Position numbers and translations under genes: made by a program. From contig MU385711.1 in NCBI GenBank assembly GCA_022497155.1, positions 620,001-684,000 of the forward strand: a stretch of DNA of 64,000 bases, written 5' to 3'. Position 1 is the stretch's first letter. Every line of letters starts with the position of its first letter. This document shows positions 35,162-47,755 of the stretch, piece after piece. The notes beneath the pieces were generated by a model. It saw nothing but the letters and a program-made list of their open reading frames with translations. It was not told the origin of the DNA and searched no databases. Origin of the DNA: Whalleya microplaca (Eukaryota > Ascomycota > Sordariomycetes > Xylariales > Xylariaceae).

Positions 35162-38100
35162 ATGGCATCGAAAGATGCAGAACCGTCAGCCGAGCCAGGT
35201 CATGGCGGTGATATCTTCACATTGGATTTGGCCGATGCCCTCACGCCTGATCCTGGCACCGAGGATAAGTTCAGGAGCCAGGACAATAAATTCGCCTTCT
35301 CACCTGGTCAACTGTCTAAAATGTTGAATCCTAAAAACCACAATGCTTTCTACGCTATGGGTGGTTTGGTTGGTTTGGAGAAGGGTCTAAGGACGGATAG
35401 GAATACTGGTTTAAGCATCGACGAGACAACACTTGATGGCACGGTTGCCTTCGAGGAGGTCGCTACAAAGAACGCACCCAAATATGGTACTGCTGGCGAC
35501 ACCATTCCCGAGTCCAAGACCCCTACCGAGAAACATACCCCTTCGGCCGAGGATATAACCGGGGGATTCCTTGACCGGAAGCGCATCTTCGCTGAAAACC
35601 GCCTTCCGGAGAAGAAGGCCAAAACATTTCTCCAACTGGCATGGCAGACTTATAATGACAAGGTGTTGATTCTCTTGACTATTGCGGCGGTCGTCTCCCT
35701 TGCCCTTGGCTTGTATCAGACTTTTGGTGGCAGTCACGAAGAAGGCGAACCCCGTGTAGAATGGATTGAGGGCGTCGCTATTCTAGTCGCAATTATTATT
35801 GTTGTCCTGGTTGGAACCCTGAACGACTGTGAGTCGCATTCTCCCAAGCTACTCTCTACATCAGCGTGCAAACCTAACACGTACCTCAAGGGAACATGCA
35901 ACGCCAATTCAATCAATTGAATAAGAAGCAAAGTGATCGCACTGTCAGTGTTGTCCGATCCGGAAAGGCTATCGAGATCTCCGTCTTTGACATATTAGTT
36001 GGTGATGTTGCACTCCTTTCCGTAGGAGACCTAGTGCCGGTCGATGGTGTTTTCATCAAGGGACATGGCATCAAGTGTGACGAATCATCGGCGACTGGTG
36101 AGTCGGATCTAATGAAGAAGGTACCTGCAGATGACGTCTTCGCTGCCCTCGGCGAAGTGGCAGAAGGAAAAGGGGGCAACATCAACGTTGATAAGCTGGA
36201 TCCCTTCATCATCTCGGGAAGTAAAGTCCAGGAGGGGTCAGGATCCTTCCTCGTCACAGCTGTCGGTGTCAACTCTAGCTATGGCAGTATTACTATGTCC
36301 CTGAGAACCGAGCAAGAAGACACGCCCCTACAGAAGAAGCTCAATGTCCTAGCAGACAAGATCGCAATTTTTGGAGGAGGTGCGGCTCTGGTACTTTTCA
36401 TCGCCCTATTTATCAAGTTCTGTGTGGGCCTACCGGCCAGTCAGGCGACCCCTGACGAAAAGGGGAAACAATTCTTGGAGCTCTTCGTCGTCAGCGTTAC
36501 TGTGGTAGTGGTTGCAGTGCCCGAGGGACTTCCACTCGCTGTTACCTTAGCACTGGCGTTTGCCACAACAAAGATGATGAAAGACAACAACCTAGTTCGA
36601 ATCCTGAAGGCGTGCGAAACTATGGGAAATGCTACCACTATCTGTTCTGACAAGACAGGCACTCTTACCCAGAATAAGATGACAGTTGTTGCCATAACTC
36701 TGGGCAAAGCCATCAGTTTCGGCGGCAGCGAGGCCACTTCACATGAAAAAGGCAATCCCAGCAATAATAGCAATAATGCCGACGAAATTTCAGAGGCCAA
36801 ACCACTACTAGGCGCCGTGCCAAATGTTCCCGTTGGCGAGTTCGTTCAGGCCCTGAACGACGAGGGAAAACAACTTATTATCCAAGCCAATGCAGTTAAC
36901 TCTACCGCCTTCGAAGGTGACCAAGATGGGGAGAAAACCTATATAGGTTCCACGACCGAGGTCGCGTTGCTGACCTTTTGCCGAGATCACCTTGCCGCCA
37001 GGCCAGTCCAGGAAGAAAGGGACAATGCGAACGTCGTTCAGCAAGTCCCCTTTGACTCTTCCGCTAAGTTTATGGCATCTGTCGTCAAGCTACCTAGCGG
37101 GAAATTTAGAGCCTACGCGAAAGGTGCGTCAGAAATCGTTCTCAACAAATGCACCAGAATGATCGCGGACCCTAGTAGTCGCGAAATTTCATCAGTAGAG
37201 ATGACAGAAGACGACCGTGATCTCTTTAAGCAGATAATTGGTTTATACGCTGGTCAGGCTCTCAGAACCATTGGATCTACATATCGTGATTTCGAGTCTT
37301 GGCCTCCTGAGGGTGCTGAGGCTGAGGATGATCCAAAATCCGCCGACTTCAGCAAAATTCACCATGACATGACACTGATTTCTATCTTCGGCATCCAGGA
37401 TCCACTAAGACCAACTGTTATTGACGCTCTTAATGACTGTCGAAGAGCGGGCATTGTTGTACGCATGGTGACAGGCGACAATATTCTGACTGGAAGTGCC
37501 ATTGCCCGAGAATGTGGAATCTACCGCCCTGAACAGGGAGGTATCGCAATGGAAGGACCTGAGTTCCGCCGTCAAAACGAGGAAGGACTAAAGGTAATAG
37601 TGCCGCACTTACAAGTCCTCGCTCGGTCTAGCCCAGAAGACAAGCGTATCCTAGTGGAGACTCTCAAAAGCCTTGGGGAGACCGTCGCCGTTACAGGCGA
37701 TGGCACGAATGATGCGCCAGCCCTGAAGTTAGCCGATGTTGGATTTGCGATGGGAATCGCTGGTACTGAGGTGGCCAAGGAAGCAGCAGACATCATCTTA
37801 CTAGATGACAACTTTGCCTCGATCGTCAAGGGTGTCTGCTGGGGTCGAGCCGTCAACGACAGCGTCAAGAAATTCTTGCAGGTAAGTCTACAGGCCCAAG
37901 TACCTTCGTCCATCTGTGCGAATATTAACACCATTTCAAGTTCCAACTTACTGTCAATATTACCGCTGTCGTATTGACCTTCATCTCGGCTGTCTACTCA
38001 GATCAGGAACAATCCGTCCTAAACGCCGTGCAGCTTCTTTGGGTAAACCTGATTATGGACACCTTTGCGGCTCTAGCGCTGGCCACCGACCCCCCAAACC

Positions 38101-38864
38101 CCAGTGTCCTGGATCGCAAACCCGACAGGAAGTCCGCGCCTCTCATTACATCTCGAATGGGTAAGATGATCATTGCGCAGGCCGTTTTTCAGTTGGCCAT
38201 CTCTTTTCTCCTATACTTTGGAGGCGCCTCACTGCTTAGATATCGCATCAACGATCCAGATGTGGACACGGCGACGTATGAGGCGAAGCGACTGAATACG
38301 CTGGTCTTCAACACCTTTGTCTGGTTACAGATTTTCAACGAATTCAACAACCGACGCTTGGATAATCGACTCAATATTTTCGAGGGTATTACTCGTAATT
38401 GGTTCTTTATAGGAATCAACTTCATTATGATCGGTGGACAAGTGCTCATCATCTTCGTCGGCGGAGATGCGTTCAAGATCGTTCCGCTCAATGGCTTGGA
38501 GTGGGGTCTATCGATCGGTCTCGGGGCCATCTCCATCCCCTGGGGCGCCGTTGTGCGGAAGTTCCCAGACTCGTGGGCGGAAACGATCGGGAGGACGCTG
38601 GGATGGCCGTTCTTCAAGCTCTACGCGCTCCTGCCATCTCTCAGGAAGAAGAAAGACAACAATGCGCTATTGGAGGAGGGCCAGGCGGTGGATCGCAAGG
38701 ATTCGGAGGACCACCGTCCGTCTCTGAAGACGATGACGAGCATCAGAGGACCTAGGGTGAGAGAACACATCGGTATTCGGCAGCGGGTGCATAATGTCAA
38801 GGGAAAAGCAAAGAAGAAGATTAACGAAAAGAAGGAGGAAGTGCAGGAAGGACTTCTTAAATAA
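35162..38864 (+). CDS. PMC1: P-type Ca2+-transporting ATPase, vacuolar PMC1 type
   Basis: Three exons, 35162-35828, 35891-37881 and 37941-38864, give 1193 residues. Splice 1 rebuilds TLNDWNMQRQFNQLNKK; splice 2 rebuilds KKFLQFQLTVNITAVV. Diagnostic sites: actuator TGES (about 291), PEGLPLAV in M4 (about 433) contributing the Ca2+ site, phosphorylated Asp in CSDKTGTLTQNKM (about 476), nucleotide-binding KGASE, and TGDGTNDAPALKLADVGFAMG in the hinge. QLTVNITAVV and LLWVNLIMDTFAALALATDPP are M6-region sequences of PMCA-type (P2B) pumps. The N-terminal 150 residues are the regulatory region; there is no long C-terminal calmodulin-binding tail, and the chain ends in a Lys-rich segment. It pumps cytosolic Ca2+ into the vacuole, and usually responds to calcineurin/Crz1. 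Neighbours are a CorA-like gene and a calmodulin-like gene. Confidence 0.96.
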
Positions 38865-39627
38865 GACATGATTAGGATACTTTTTGCTTGAGCGGGCATG
38901 ATGCTTGGGGCAGACCAGGTATTCGATCTCTGCCCGTTTATTACTATTATAGGCTAATACTTAATTCTGCATGGCAATGATTTCCAAAAGACGTAGCATA
39001 TGATCTCGTCTTCAATGTCACTGGGTTTATGTTTGATTCATGTGGAACTGCTTCCGACAGCTTGTGCCTTGTAACGAAGCCGTTACCACAGGTCTTGATT
39101 TGAGATAACAGAAGGCGTGGAAGGTAAAATACTTAGATTGATCGCTGGCTAGCAAAAGAGAGACTATCTAAGGGACGGCGTATTACAGCCTTTTATATCT
39201 GAATAGCCTCCTAGTAATAGGAAAATCGGGGCATGGTCGCCAAGGCACTATTTTCCTCTTGGCGACCACATATCACGTGAGTGGTTGCTTGCGGGGATAT
39301 TCAGGAATGGGTGGTTGTAACATGCCTGAGTTTGAGCTTTCAACGCGGCTTCCTTGAAAAGGGTTGAGAGATTATACTTTGACTATGAAAGCTAAAGGAG
39401 GATACGCAATAGAATGCCCTTGGTAAAGAGGTATGATTCAATAGACTAGAGGTGGGTATGGGTGCTCATTCAGACGATACGTCCTCTCTTGAAGTGATTC
39501 ACTCTCCCCCTTGTCCGTATAACTGCAAAGCTAGATGAAATAACATCGAATATGAAAAAGAATGCGACGAGCGAGTTAGAATTATCACAGTGGGTCTTCC
39601 TTCCGACAACACAGAGGACAGGGCGAT
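38865..39627. other. Intergenic, occupied by a solo LTR
   Basis: Between the convergent ATPase and calmodulin-like genes; 39070-39322 is the LTR. The remaining flanks hold no recognised feature. Confidence 0.6.
39070..39322 (-). mobile_element. Solo LTR, 253 bp, same family, with 5-bp target duplication
   Basis: On the minus strand this starts TGTTACAACCACCC at 39322 and ends GGCTTCGTTACA at 39070. TGCCT lies on both sides (39065-39069 and 39323-39327). It shares TATAAAA, CACGTG and the 3' half with the copy at 29303-29611 but has only one hairpin unit instead of three, which explains most of the 56-bp length difference. Confidence 0.93.
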
Positions 39628-40185
39628 CTAGCTTTGTAGAAGATGGACGATATCTGGATCTACGGCCAATTCTTAGTACTAGTATCTAGAGGTATCATAG
39701 CGGCATTGCGAGTAAACTTACAATCAATGCATCCGCTCCCATCCTGGTCTCCATACTGAACCATCTCCTTCACTTCTTTATTAGAAGGCTTTTCACCGAC
39801 TGATTCGAGAAAATGCCGAAGATCGCCTTCCGAGATCGAGTTGTCGCCATCTTGATCCATGATCTGATTTAGCATTAGCCCATTAACTGCGGGCAGCCAG
39901 GGGTAAATAATAAGAAACGGTAGCCATACGTTGAACGCACCTCTAATGGCGTCGTCGGAGTTAAGATACGGCATAGTCTTAGCCATAATAGACAGGAAGT
40001 CTGTTTAATTTCTATTATTCTACATTCTACAAGATCGTGAAAATCCGGTCTAGACTTACCAGCTAAGTTGATGGTGTTGCTGCTGCCATTGATCATTTCT
40101 CGAGCAATTTTCCCTGGTTCTTTCTTGCTTAGGTGTGGAAAGAGAGACCTGAAAACAACTTTCAAGTCATATTTCGTAATTTGTT
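39628..40185 (-). CDS. Degenerate calmodulin-like EF-hand protein (first exon unresolved)
   Basis: Exons read on the minus strand: 40185-40060, 40000-39930, 39863-39722 and 39653-39628. Phases close, with introns of 59-68 bp. The chain runs EQITKYDLKVVFRSLF, then NTINLADFLSIMAKTM, DDAIRGAFNIMDQDGDNSIS, DLRHFLESVGEKPSNKEVKEM and YGDQDGSGCIDY, following calmodulin block by block. EF-hand 3 keeps Asp at positions 1, 3 and 5 but Asp replaces Glu at 12. EF-hand 4 has DQDGSGCID but lacks the position-12 Glu. EF-hand 1 is largely deleted and EF-hand 2 (NGSSNTINLADF) has lost its acidic ligands. The first exon should end in one base before a Glu codon; I could not find it with confidence upstream of 40185 (an ATG near 40314 gives a wrong phase with its best donor). 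It may be a functional CaM-like divergent copy or a decaying one. Confidence 0.68.
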
Positions 40186-41771
40186 CTGCAGGTACAATCA
40201 GTTCTTATATCCAACCCGATTTATTAAGGTTAAGAGCTTTCGCAAGACAGCGGATAAGATTAGAACAAACCTTGTTGCTGTGTATCCTTTTAGGAACAGA
40301 AGTCGAATTAGTCATATACAATTGACGCTTCCGCCGAAGTGTTCAGAAGAATCTAATACCTAATTACAAAACAAGAAAACACGGCCTTGGATTCGTGGAT
40401 CTGGACCTCCGTTAAGGCAGGAGTCTCAGTACAGGTCAGCTTGCCGCACTTGCTCCAATATCGGAGGTTTCGGGGAGTACACCTAACCGTACCGTCATAT
40501 TGTTTGCAGGCAAATACTGACTAGCCTGGCCTATAAGACAGGGTATTGGAATGGACGGAGGGGTGTCGACGGAATGTAGTCACAGCGCCGTGCAGTCAGG
40601 AGCGCGATTCTAGGCTCGATTACTACGAAGAAGTAACCTAGGATGATGAAAATCGAAGAGACAAGAGTCGCTCGGTTGTTGAAAATATGAACGGGTTCTG
40701 TAGGAGTTATCCACGGTATGCTTGACCAAGGGCTAAGCCATGGGAACAGAGAAGGGTCTTCAAATACAACGCTTAAGCAATGCAGGATAATCCTAATGGG
40801 AAAGATCCATCGTTTTCAACACTATAGATGAATGATTAAATAAATACTTTGGAGTTATAGGAATCTGACATGCTGAAGCAGTACTATTTGGAGTACTATT
40901 TGATTTGGTATTACCGTGGTATCTACCGCTTCAAATTTTGAATATGTGCCACGAAGAATCTTTTCGAAAACAATCGCCACATCATTGAATGCCGGCTTAA
41001 AATCCTAGTGACGTAGCTCATGAGTTTGCTCTGCGTTGGCGTTTGCACCTGTGACCCTCTCCCTAGCAAATAATAGCGTACGCGGCCATATAACGGTCAA
41101 ATGTTATAGCATTGGTCTGTAGCTCCATTTCGACATGCCACTGACGATCATTTTCAACGTATGAAAGAGGTCTCAATAGATCGTGATGAGCCAGTTGATG
41201 TCGCCATATGTTCTGGAGCGTGATAGAACACGATTCTGGGTTTGAAACATGTCAAGTGGTAATTGAGCATGGATTTAAACCCATTTTGGAATGATACATC
41301 GATGTGAAGGCGTATCACACCAAACTCCAAGTACCTCTATGATAAGATACTTGGTCTTTTTGTAAACAGAAACATCGTGAATAGAATCCAAGCACGAAGG
41401 GACACTTAACCAAAGGCTATGATTAGTTTCCAGAAGTTTATTGTGTGGTAGATTCTCATCGTGGAGAAATATGTGATGAAGATGTTGTAGAATACTCGTG
41501 AAGTGTGCTGGAGCCTGGGCTCCCTGGTAGAGCGATCGAGAGGCGAGAGCCGTTCCAAAAAGGGTTTAAATCCGTGCTTCAATGTACCATTTCGTTTATT
41601 GGAGATCTACCGGCCGCCCAGTGCCGCCCTGTAATCGACACCAATTCAATCAAGTTTCGCAAGCCGCCCGGTATTTCACAACACGACCTCTTAGAAAGCA
41701 TTTGAACGAGGGCAAATTCCGACCGTGAACACTACTTTCCATCAACAGGTAAGCAGACCATCAATCGCAGA
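40186..41771. other. Intergenic, no supported gene
   Basis: About 1.6 kb. The start should contain the missing first exon and promoter of the calmodulin-like gene; the end is the bZIP promoter. Short frames only. Confidence 0.5.
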
Positions 41772-42602
41772 ATGAGTTCCGCAGGCGACACACTTCAAGG
41801 CATGGATGATGGCAAAGCCGACATCTCGCCTTGGACCTCGTCAACGTATCCTATGGCTTTCGACAGTCCGATATATTTCGCCGACTTCCAATCCATGAGC
41901 AACTCCAGTGAAAACCCCAAAGATGGCGAATACCCAAGCACTCAAGGGGAGCCTGACTCTGGCGTGGATACATCAGACGATGTACGTCTTTTCCAAACCT
42001 ATCTTCGTAAAGTCAATATGCCCAGCAACTTGTATATCAGGAACTAACGAACGTCTTTTTAGTTTGGTTATAATTTCGCGCTCGACCCTAGCCTTGCAGG
42101 GCCTAGTACTTTCGCTTTTGAACAACATCTCGGACATCTTGCTGATGCATCTTATCAAACAGATGATGTTGTTCAAAGTACCCGCCGCGAACCCCGCAAC
42201 AAGAGACGCCACCATGCTGTTACGCAACAAGTGACCAGGGACGACAAAGTAGTCGATAGCGATAGAGCTTCGCCCGAAGATAGCTATCATTCGAGCAAAC
42301 GGACAGAGACACTGTCTCCGTCAAGTCCCTCATCCCCCACCAATGGTGGCTTCAAGTACAGGCGTGACCGGGAGAGGAACCGCGTTGCGGCTCACAAAAG
42401 TCGGGACAAAGCCAAGCACAACCTGAAGGACCTCGAACAACGGGAGAAAGACCTGTGTCACCAGAATAAGCTTCTGACAGATCATGCCGGTTCCCTGCGA
42501 GAGGAAGTTCTCTGTTTGAAGAATGAGATCCTCAACCATGGCGGATGTGACAGCGACGTTATTCAGAACTATATTGCGAAGGCGGCTCGCAATATGTCCT
42601 GA
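41772..42602 (+). CDS. bZIP transcription factor
   Basis: Two exons, 41772-41981 and 42063-42602, give 249 residues. The first 165 residues are acidic and Ser/Pro-rich and probably the activation region. The basic region (about 170-185) contains the N-x7-R signature in NRVAAHKSR. A leucine-zipper follows to about residue 228 with heptads through LKDLEQREKDL, NKLLTDHAGSL and EEVLCLKNEIL, and the chain ends CDSDVIQNYIAKAARNM. The NHGGCDS-like motif after the zipper recalls the ATF/CREB (Atf1/AtfA) group, where this region is common. It would bind DNA as a dimer in the nucleus. Intron 1 (81 bp) has a GTACGT donor, an ACTAAC branch site and a TTTTTAG acceptor. No neighbour obviously regulated by it. 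Confidence 0.9.
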
Positions 42603-45600
42603 TAGGCTCGGTGGCATTCCTATAACTCCATATTCAATGATTGCTTTCTTCTGAGTAGTGATTCGTCTTGCGTATGAAAGAAGATGTCGCCACAGCGCCA
42701 ACAAATCCACGACACTACTCAATCAGGCCGCCAGTAGACCGCAGTCTTGTTGTGCGATGCATCAGACTGAAGGCAGCGCTGTTAACCATTGAAATGACGG
42801 ATTGAATTGACATAGCTCAAGGCAATCAAACTGTTGCTTTTGTCAAGTTCAATCAATCCAAGGTTGGGCGAATTTCCCGTTTTCTTTTTCCCCAATAAAT
42901 GCCCCACTTTTTGAGCTTTTTGAGGTGATTCACGCCCATATAGGTCAGCTATCGCGGTAATTTCCTGGTGTATCCTGATGGCCAGCCGCTAGCCATCTTG
43001 CACCGTATGCTTCTACCTCCGCTGATGGGCGATGACTCGAAAGTCCGCGAGCCATTCTTGATGATCTGCCGTGGTCGTTCATTTCCAGCCGAAATTTTCT
43101 TTCTTCCAGACTCAGGGGCAGCGGTTCAAGCAAGAGCAAACGCCGAAGCCATTTCGGTGGCAGACTAATCGAATCGAGTCGCGAATACTGTAAGACCAAG
43201 CAAACAACTGGATCATCGAGTAAATTCAAAGCCAAGTAAAACGTATCCTGATACTGAATTGGCTTGACTTGACTGCGCCGAGTTCGGAAAGCGGGTCCAC
43301 GGGAGGAGTGTCGGGTGCTCTGTACGTCGTCGTGCGCCATGTCTTGGGTAAGAACGAAAGCATGATTGCTGGGTTGCTCATAGGGCGTGAACGATGGCAC
43401 GCATGTCGTGAGTCCTTGCGACCGAGAGCAAAAGTTCAAGAATGGTAATGGCCATACGTATGCGGTTCGGGAGGTGTAGCGAATGTGGCGGTATTTGACC
43501 CTAGGGGTTATAGCGGTAAATATGCTTACCGGCCAACCAGTATACCCACGTACCAAAGCACGCGTTGTCGGTCATGCTGAGGACATCGCGCTTCTTGGAA
43601 GCAGATATACCGTGTTCGAATCCGTGGTTGGCGATCGTTCCTGCTGATGGTTCAGGAAGTGAAGAAAAGGGTTGAACGATTGTACAACGAAGACACCGGG
43701 GAGGGAGGTATGTGTCCACTTTCAAGCGGGTGTTAGGCATGCCGGTGATTGTGGTAGGAGAATATATTTATATATGCGCATAAGGACTGAGACGCGTCGA
43801 TCTAAAAGTTAGTCGCCACGTACCCTCCACACAGGCTCACCGGAGTACACTCCGCCCTGAGATGAGGTGTCGTATTGGACGGACGAAAAGACCCGTGTAC
43901 GTTAGGCGAGATTTCGGAATGCAATTCAATCATCAAGTCTCCACGACCTCCCATACTCTTGTAAATCGTTATCGTAGTCTCTCTTCTGTCCTTCGAGAAC
44001 AGTGGAGCTGCTACTTGGAAACAAGTGCCGGAAGTCTTTCCCAGGTATAGGCGAGTGCTATCTTCCATATTATAATTAGTTTTTAGGTCTGCCTAGGCGA
44101 CAAACTCTATGTTAATCAAGATAGGATAGACAAAGTCATCGGGGGAGAACTTGTGTCGAATAGTGTCATCATGTAGTGAGTACAGTCATCACAAGCTGCC
44201 TTGCGATGAAGTACAAGAGAAATACCAGCAAGAGCTGACTAAAGTGGGTTTATAAATATATTCAATCGAATGTAATGATCTTTATCTCTTTCACAATGGT
44301 CTCTTCTAGGGATGATATCTAGAAGATTGTGTTGCTCACAATTGTCTCATTCCTTCTAATGACTTATAAAGGCCAAACCATTGTGGCCTACAAATATTGT
44401 GTGGTATATGTATATGCTAAGTTATAGTGGTTGAATATGCGCAAATCCGATGAAAACTAGTACGCCCCTAGAAAAGTGCCCGGCACCTCTCCACACTTAT
44501 ACTTGCGTACTGACAGTATAACGTACGACCAGACTCTGATGAGTTGAATATCCAATTCTGACGTTCTGTACCATAGCCCCCAGGTTATGGTACCGGACCG
44601 TATAGATATTCATACGCTGCATGGTATGGAAGCATCCAACCGGTGATCCACTACTAGTATCACAGGGTGCCGTCGTAACCACGTCAGGGGGAACCAACAC
44701 TTCTTGCAATCTAAATGATGTTCATAGTATATTGATCAAAGCGCTTACAATTAGAGCCTAACCTGATGAAGGGTGTCGCGTCTGAAATCAGCACTTGGCT
44801 AACTTAGTCGAAGCTGGTTGTGGTGATTCTCTTCTCGCCTAAAACTATTATGACCATTATAAAATGATTGTAATGCCAGTTTCTATTAGATAAACACATT
44901 ATTATAAATGCCATTTATAGCCTCTATGAGCGAAATTTTACAACATCTTTACGTCTATTATACTGAGAATAACGACTCAAGTTTCTCAAGGCTGCAATTC
45001 ACAATATCGTGGACGAGATTTTGGTGACATATCTAAGAAGTACGGATGACTTCTCTGCCATCGAGATGAGGTATTAGCATCGACCCAAATGACTGCAAGA
45101 TGCATAACCATCTCAAGCCCAAAAATCGACACCAAAAATCGACATGCGTAAGGCCGCAAGGCTCCGTCTCGCGTTCTAGCCCTTGGGGCGCATTATGCCA
45201 ACTAGCCCTGTGAAAACATTGATGTTGAGTTCAACTTCGTCGTCGAAATGGGAGTTTTTCAACATATGTCTCAATCAAACCACCGAACCCAATGCTGCGT
45301 TGGTGAAGCAGGCGCGAAAAGGCTTATATACCATAGTAACAGCATGCATTCCTAACCGAGCCGCCTGCCTCAACCAAAAAAGCAGCATTGGTCAATGGGT
45401 AGGTTTGTCGGCCAGATAAAATCCCCAATGGGGTTTTTCGTAGAGACCTGGGTTCAAGTCACCGGTGTAGTTCTGACTCACCACCGCTGCGGGCGCTTGA
45501 CATCCAGTGCCGAGCTTTTTTGTCAAATTATTTTTCCAAACAATGGGCTACACGATTTTTTTCCCTTCTTTTTTCCCCCTTCTTGCATTGAAGACCACAA

Positions 45601-47455
45601 ACCCAGACTCGTTATGCATGCGATAGCCATCGCCAGCAGCATAAATAGTCCTCTAGATTGTACTCCGTCCTGGCTGGCTCTAAGGTACTTTCTGTCTTGT
45701 GACCCAAGCTCAGTATGGAACAGTGTCTGGGACAGAGATATTAGGCCTAGGCTAGCAATCAGAATTCATATCTACCATTTATAGAGTGAGAATGGTGGAC
45801 TCCTTCCGAATTCATTCGTAAGTCTGCTAGCACAGTCCTCACAGTTCTGTTCGGGCAATTGAAATTGTTACATGTAATCTGCTCTCAGAGATGCTGTCAG
45901 CGATGGGATAGACCGGCAGACATGCACGTAGGGCAGCTTGGACATAGCAACGTATACGATTTGAGATCAAGGTCGAGCTTGTAAGTACCGAATAAGTCAA
46001 TCCGCTTTTTGGCCTTCCTGATAGGGGGTGCTTAAAAGCGTTGACACTATTACACCATATGGGAGCGCAAGAGCCAACTCTTGCCGTCGATGCTCTCAAC
46101 AACGATCAAAAGGAAAATCATGAGATTAGGTCCGTAGCTTTAGGAAGCACTTCTGAAGCAGTTTACCCAATTTTGTGTTTTTGCGACACCAGGAGGTTAT
46201 GTACTTCAAGAATGAAATAGAGACTATCAAAGCCTATTGCTGTTATGCCTGTGTGGTTGTTGTTTTTACGCTACTAATGCCGGCTTTTGGGCTCCATCAA
46301 CCCGGCCCCGTGGGGAACATGTAACCTTAAGAGCCTAGGCGGCTCATTCGAGACCCCTAATAATGCACCACATGCCACACTTCTTCTATCACAGTTACAG
46401 TGTGTACAAAGATCATTTAGGTGCTGCCGTGATCACTCTAGTAAAATTGTGTAAAGATCTAAGATCCGAAGGATCTTCTAGTTACAAAAGATCTCTTTTT
46501 AAGCCTATGGATCTCGGAGCAACTATGGATCTCGGAGCAATATATTGCTCCGAGATCCATAGGCTTAAAAAGAGATCTTTTAATACCCATATTATCGTGA
46601 CATCTTCCTAATGCATATTCCCGCCTGTCATGGTGATGGTAGGATTACGTGTGTATACTGGGGGCTAGTCCCCGCGAACTCAAAGAGGTCCCTAGTTCGC
46701 TGGAAATCTACAGCTTGTGGCACGATAGCGGCGAAACAGGAAGCCGAATCCACATCTTTCTATAAACGGTGTGCATCACACGTGGCTGCATAGAGGCATG
46801 AGTTTCGATAAGCGTGATGTGTGTGCATTTGGAATAATAGAGGCACCGGCAATGCTGAAATACTGCGCGCCAGCGCATGAACCAGTGGTGGTGCAACCAT
46901 GTACTAACTGCAGCGATTCATCCTACGGTGGAAGCAGGCAAAGAATGCTAATTCCAAATCCATCGAGATCTAGTGAGCTGAACGTGCGTGGTTATCAGAG
47001 GTGATGATTTCGTTCCGTCATCTAGTGATATGAGATTATGGGTTTAACCAATGAATCAATCTTGCCTAGGTGACTTCAAGCAACACCGTAGATGCTGCGT
47101 GGTCGCAGAGGTTTCACGAATCTGGAAAGCTCTCTGTGGCTGTGCTTATGTCCGTTACAATTCTCGCATGTGGGAGTTTATGATGTAATATCCTAGAATC
47201 TCGATGATACCTACAGAGCGATGGGATGCGTTTTGCACTCAACAGAAACCTTCCCTAATAACGCAATGCTCCCGATAATTGTTACATTGTTCTTTACGGA
47301 TTCCTTTCGAAACTATTCAACTTTTTGCTAATCCACCTCCTAAAGTCACCAAGTAAGTGGGCTTCCCTAACACCCTAAATCTCGCCGTTCAAATGCTTGG
47401 GCTGACTCCGACTTTCCAGAACTCGTCGGAACCCCAGACTCTCAATCAATCACAA
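42603..47455. other. AT-rich gene-poor region with a foldback element
   Basis: About 4.9 kb. The only clear structural element is the inverted repeat at 46486-46581. Minus-strand frames at 42945-43556 (203 residues) and 43501-43740 have a donor-like GTACGT between them but no recognisable motif, so I do not call a gene. 44.1-47.3 kb is AT-rich debris. Confidence 0.5.
46486..46581. repeat. Foldback element with perfect 37-bp arms
   Basis: The 37-bp left arm (46486-46522) is the exact reverse complement of the right arm (46545-46581). Within it, an 18-bp unit (ctatggatctcggagcaa) is duplicated in tandem at 46505-46522 and 46523-46540, so the right arm can pair with either copy; the inner copy makes a 40-bp perfect palindrome around TATA. 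No obvious target duplication. Confidence 0.92.
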
Positions 47456-47755
47456 ATGTCGTCAAACGAAGGCCGCCAATCCCCTGCCCCTGAGACCCAA
47501 TCCGGTGCTCAGCTCAAAGATACTCCTGCCTCAGGTCAGGGAATCGCCAATGCGCCCAACAAAAAGGAGAATATGCAGGACCAGCTAAAGGTATGTATAT
47601 ATTTCGCCCCTATGAGGTCTGGCTAGTAGACTACGATATAGAATGATCAAGTATTCTAATGTGTGAATCGTTAGAATCTTACTTCCAACCCCAAAGGTCC
47701 TATGGATGATGCTCTAAAGATCAAGTTTAGCAAGACGCAGAATCTACGGACATAG
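47456..47755 (+). CDS. Small conserved-type fungal protein of unknown function, 71 residues
   Basis: Exons 47456-47590 and 47675-47755 give 71 residues. The intron (84 bp) has GTATGT and ends GTTAG. The protein starts MSSNEGRQSPAPETQSGAQL, passes a Gly/Ala/Asn-rich middle (DTPASGQGIANAPNKKEN), and ends after splice with NLTSNPKGPMDDALKIKFSK. I recognise the pattern from small, hydrophilic, unnamed proteins in many Pezizomycotina with a SPAP...GAQ start and an LxSNPxGPxD ending, but no function is known to me. An in-frame ATG exists at 47357; the conserved start argues for 47456. Likely disordered and soluble. Confidence 0.72.

Noticed and set aside
42945..43740. Minus-strand frames of 203 and 79 residues with a GTACGT site between them
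   Set aside because: No family motif, low-complexity leucine/arginine content and no acceptor that joins them convincingly; left uncalled.
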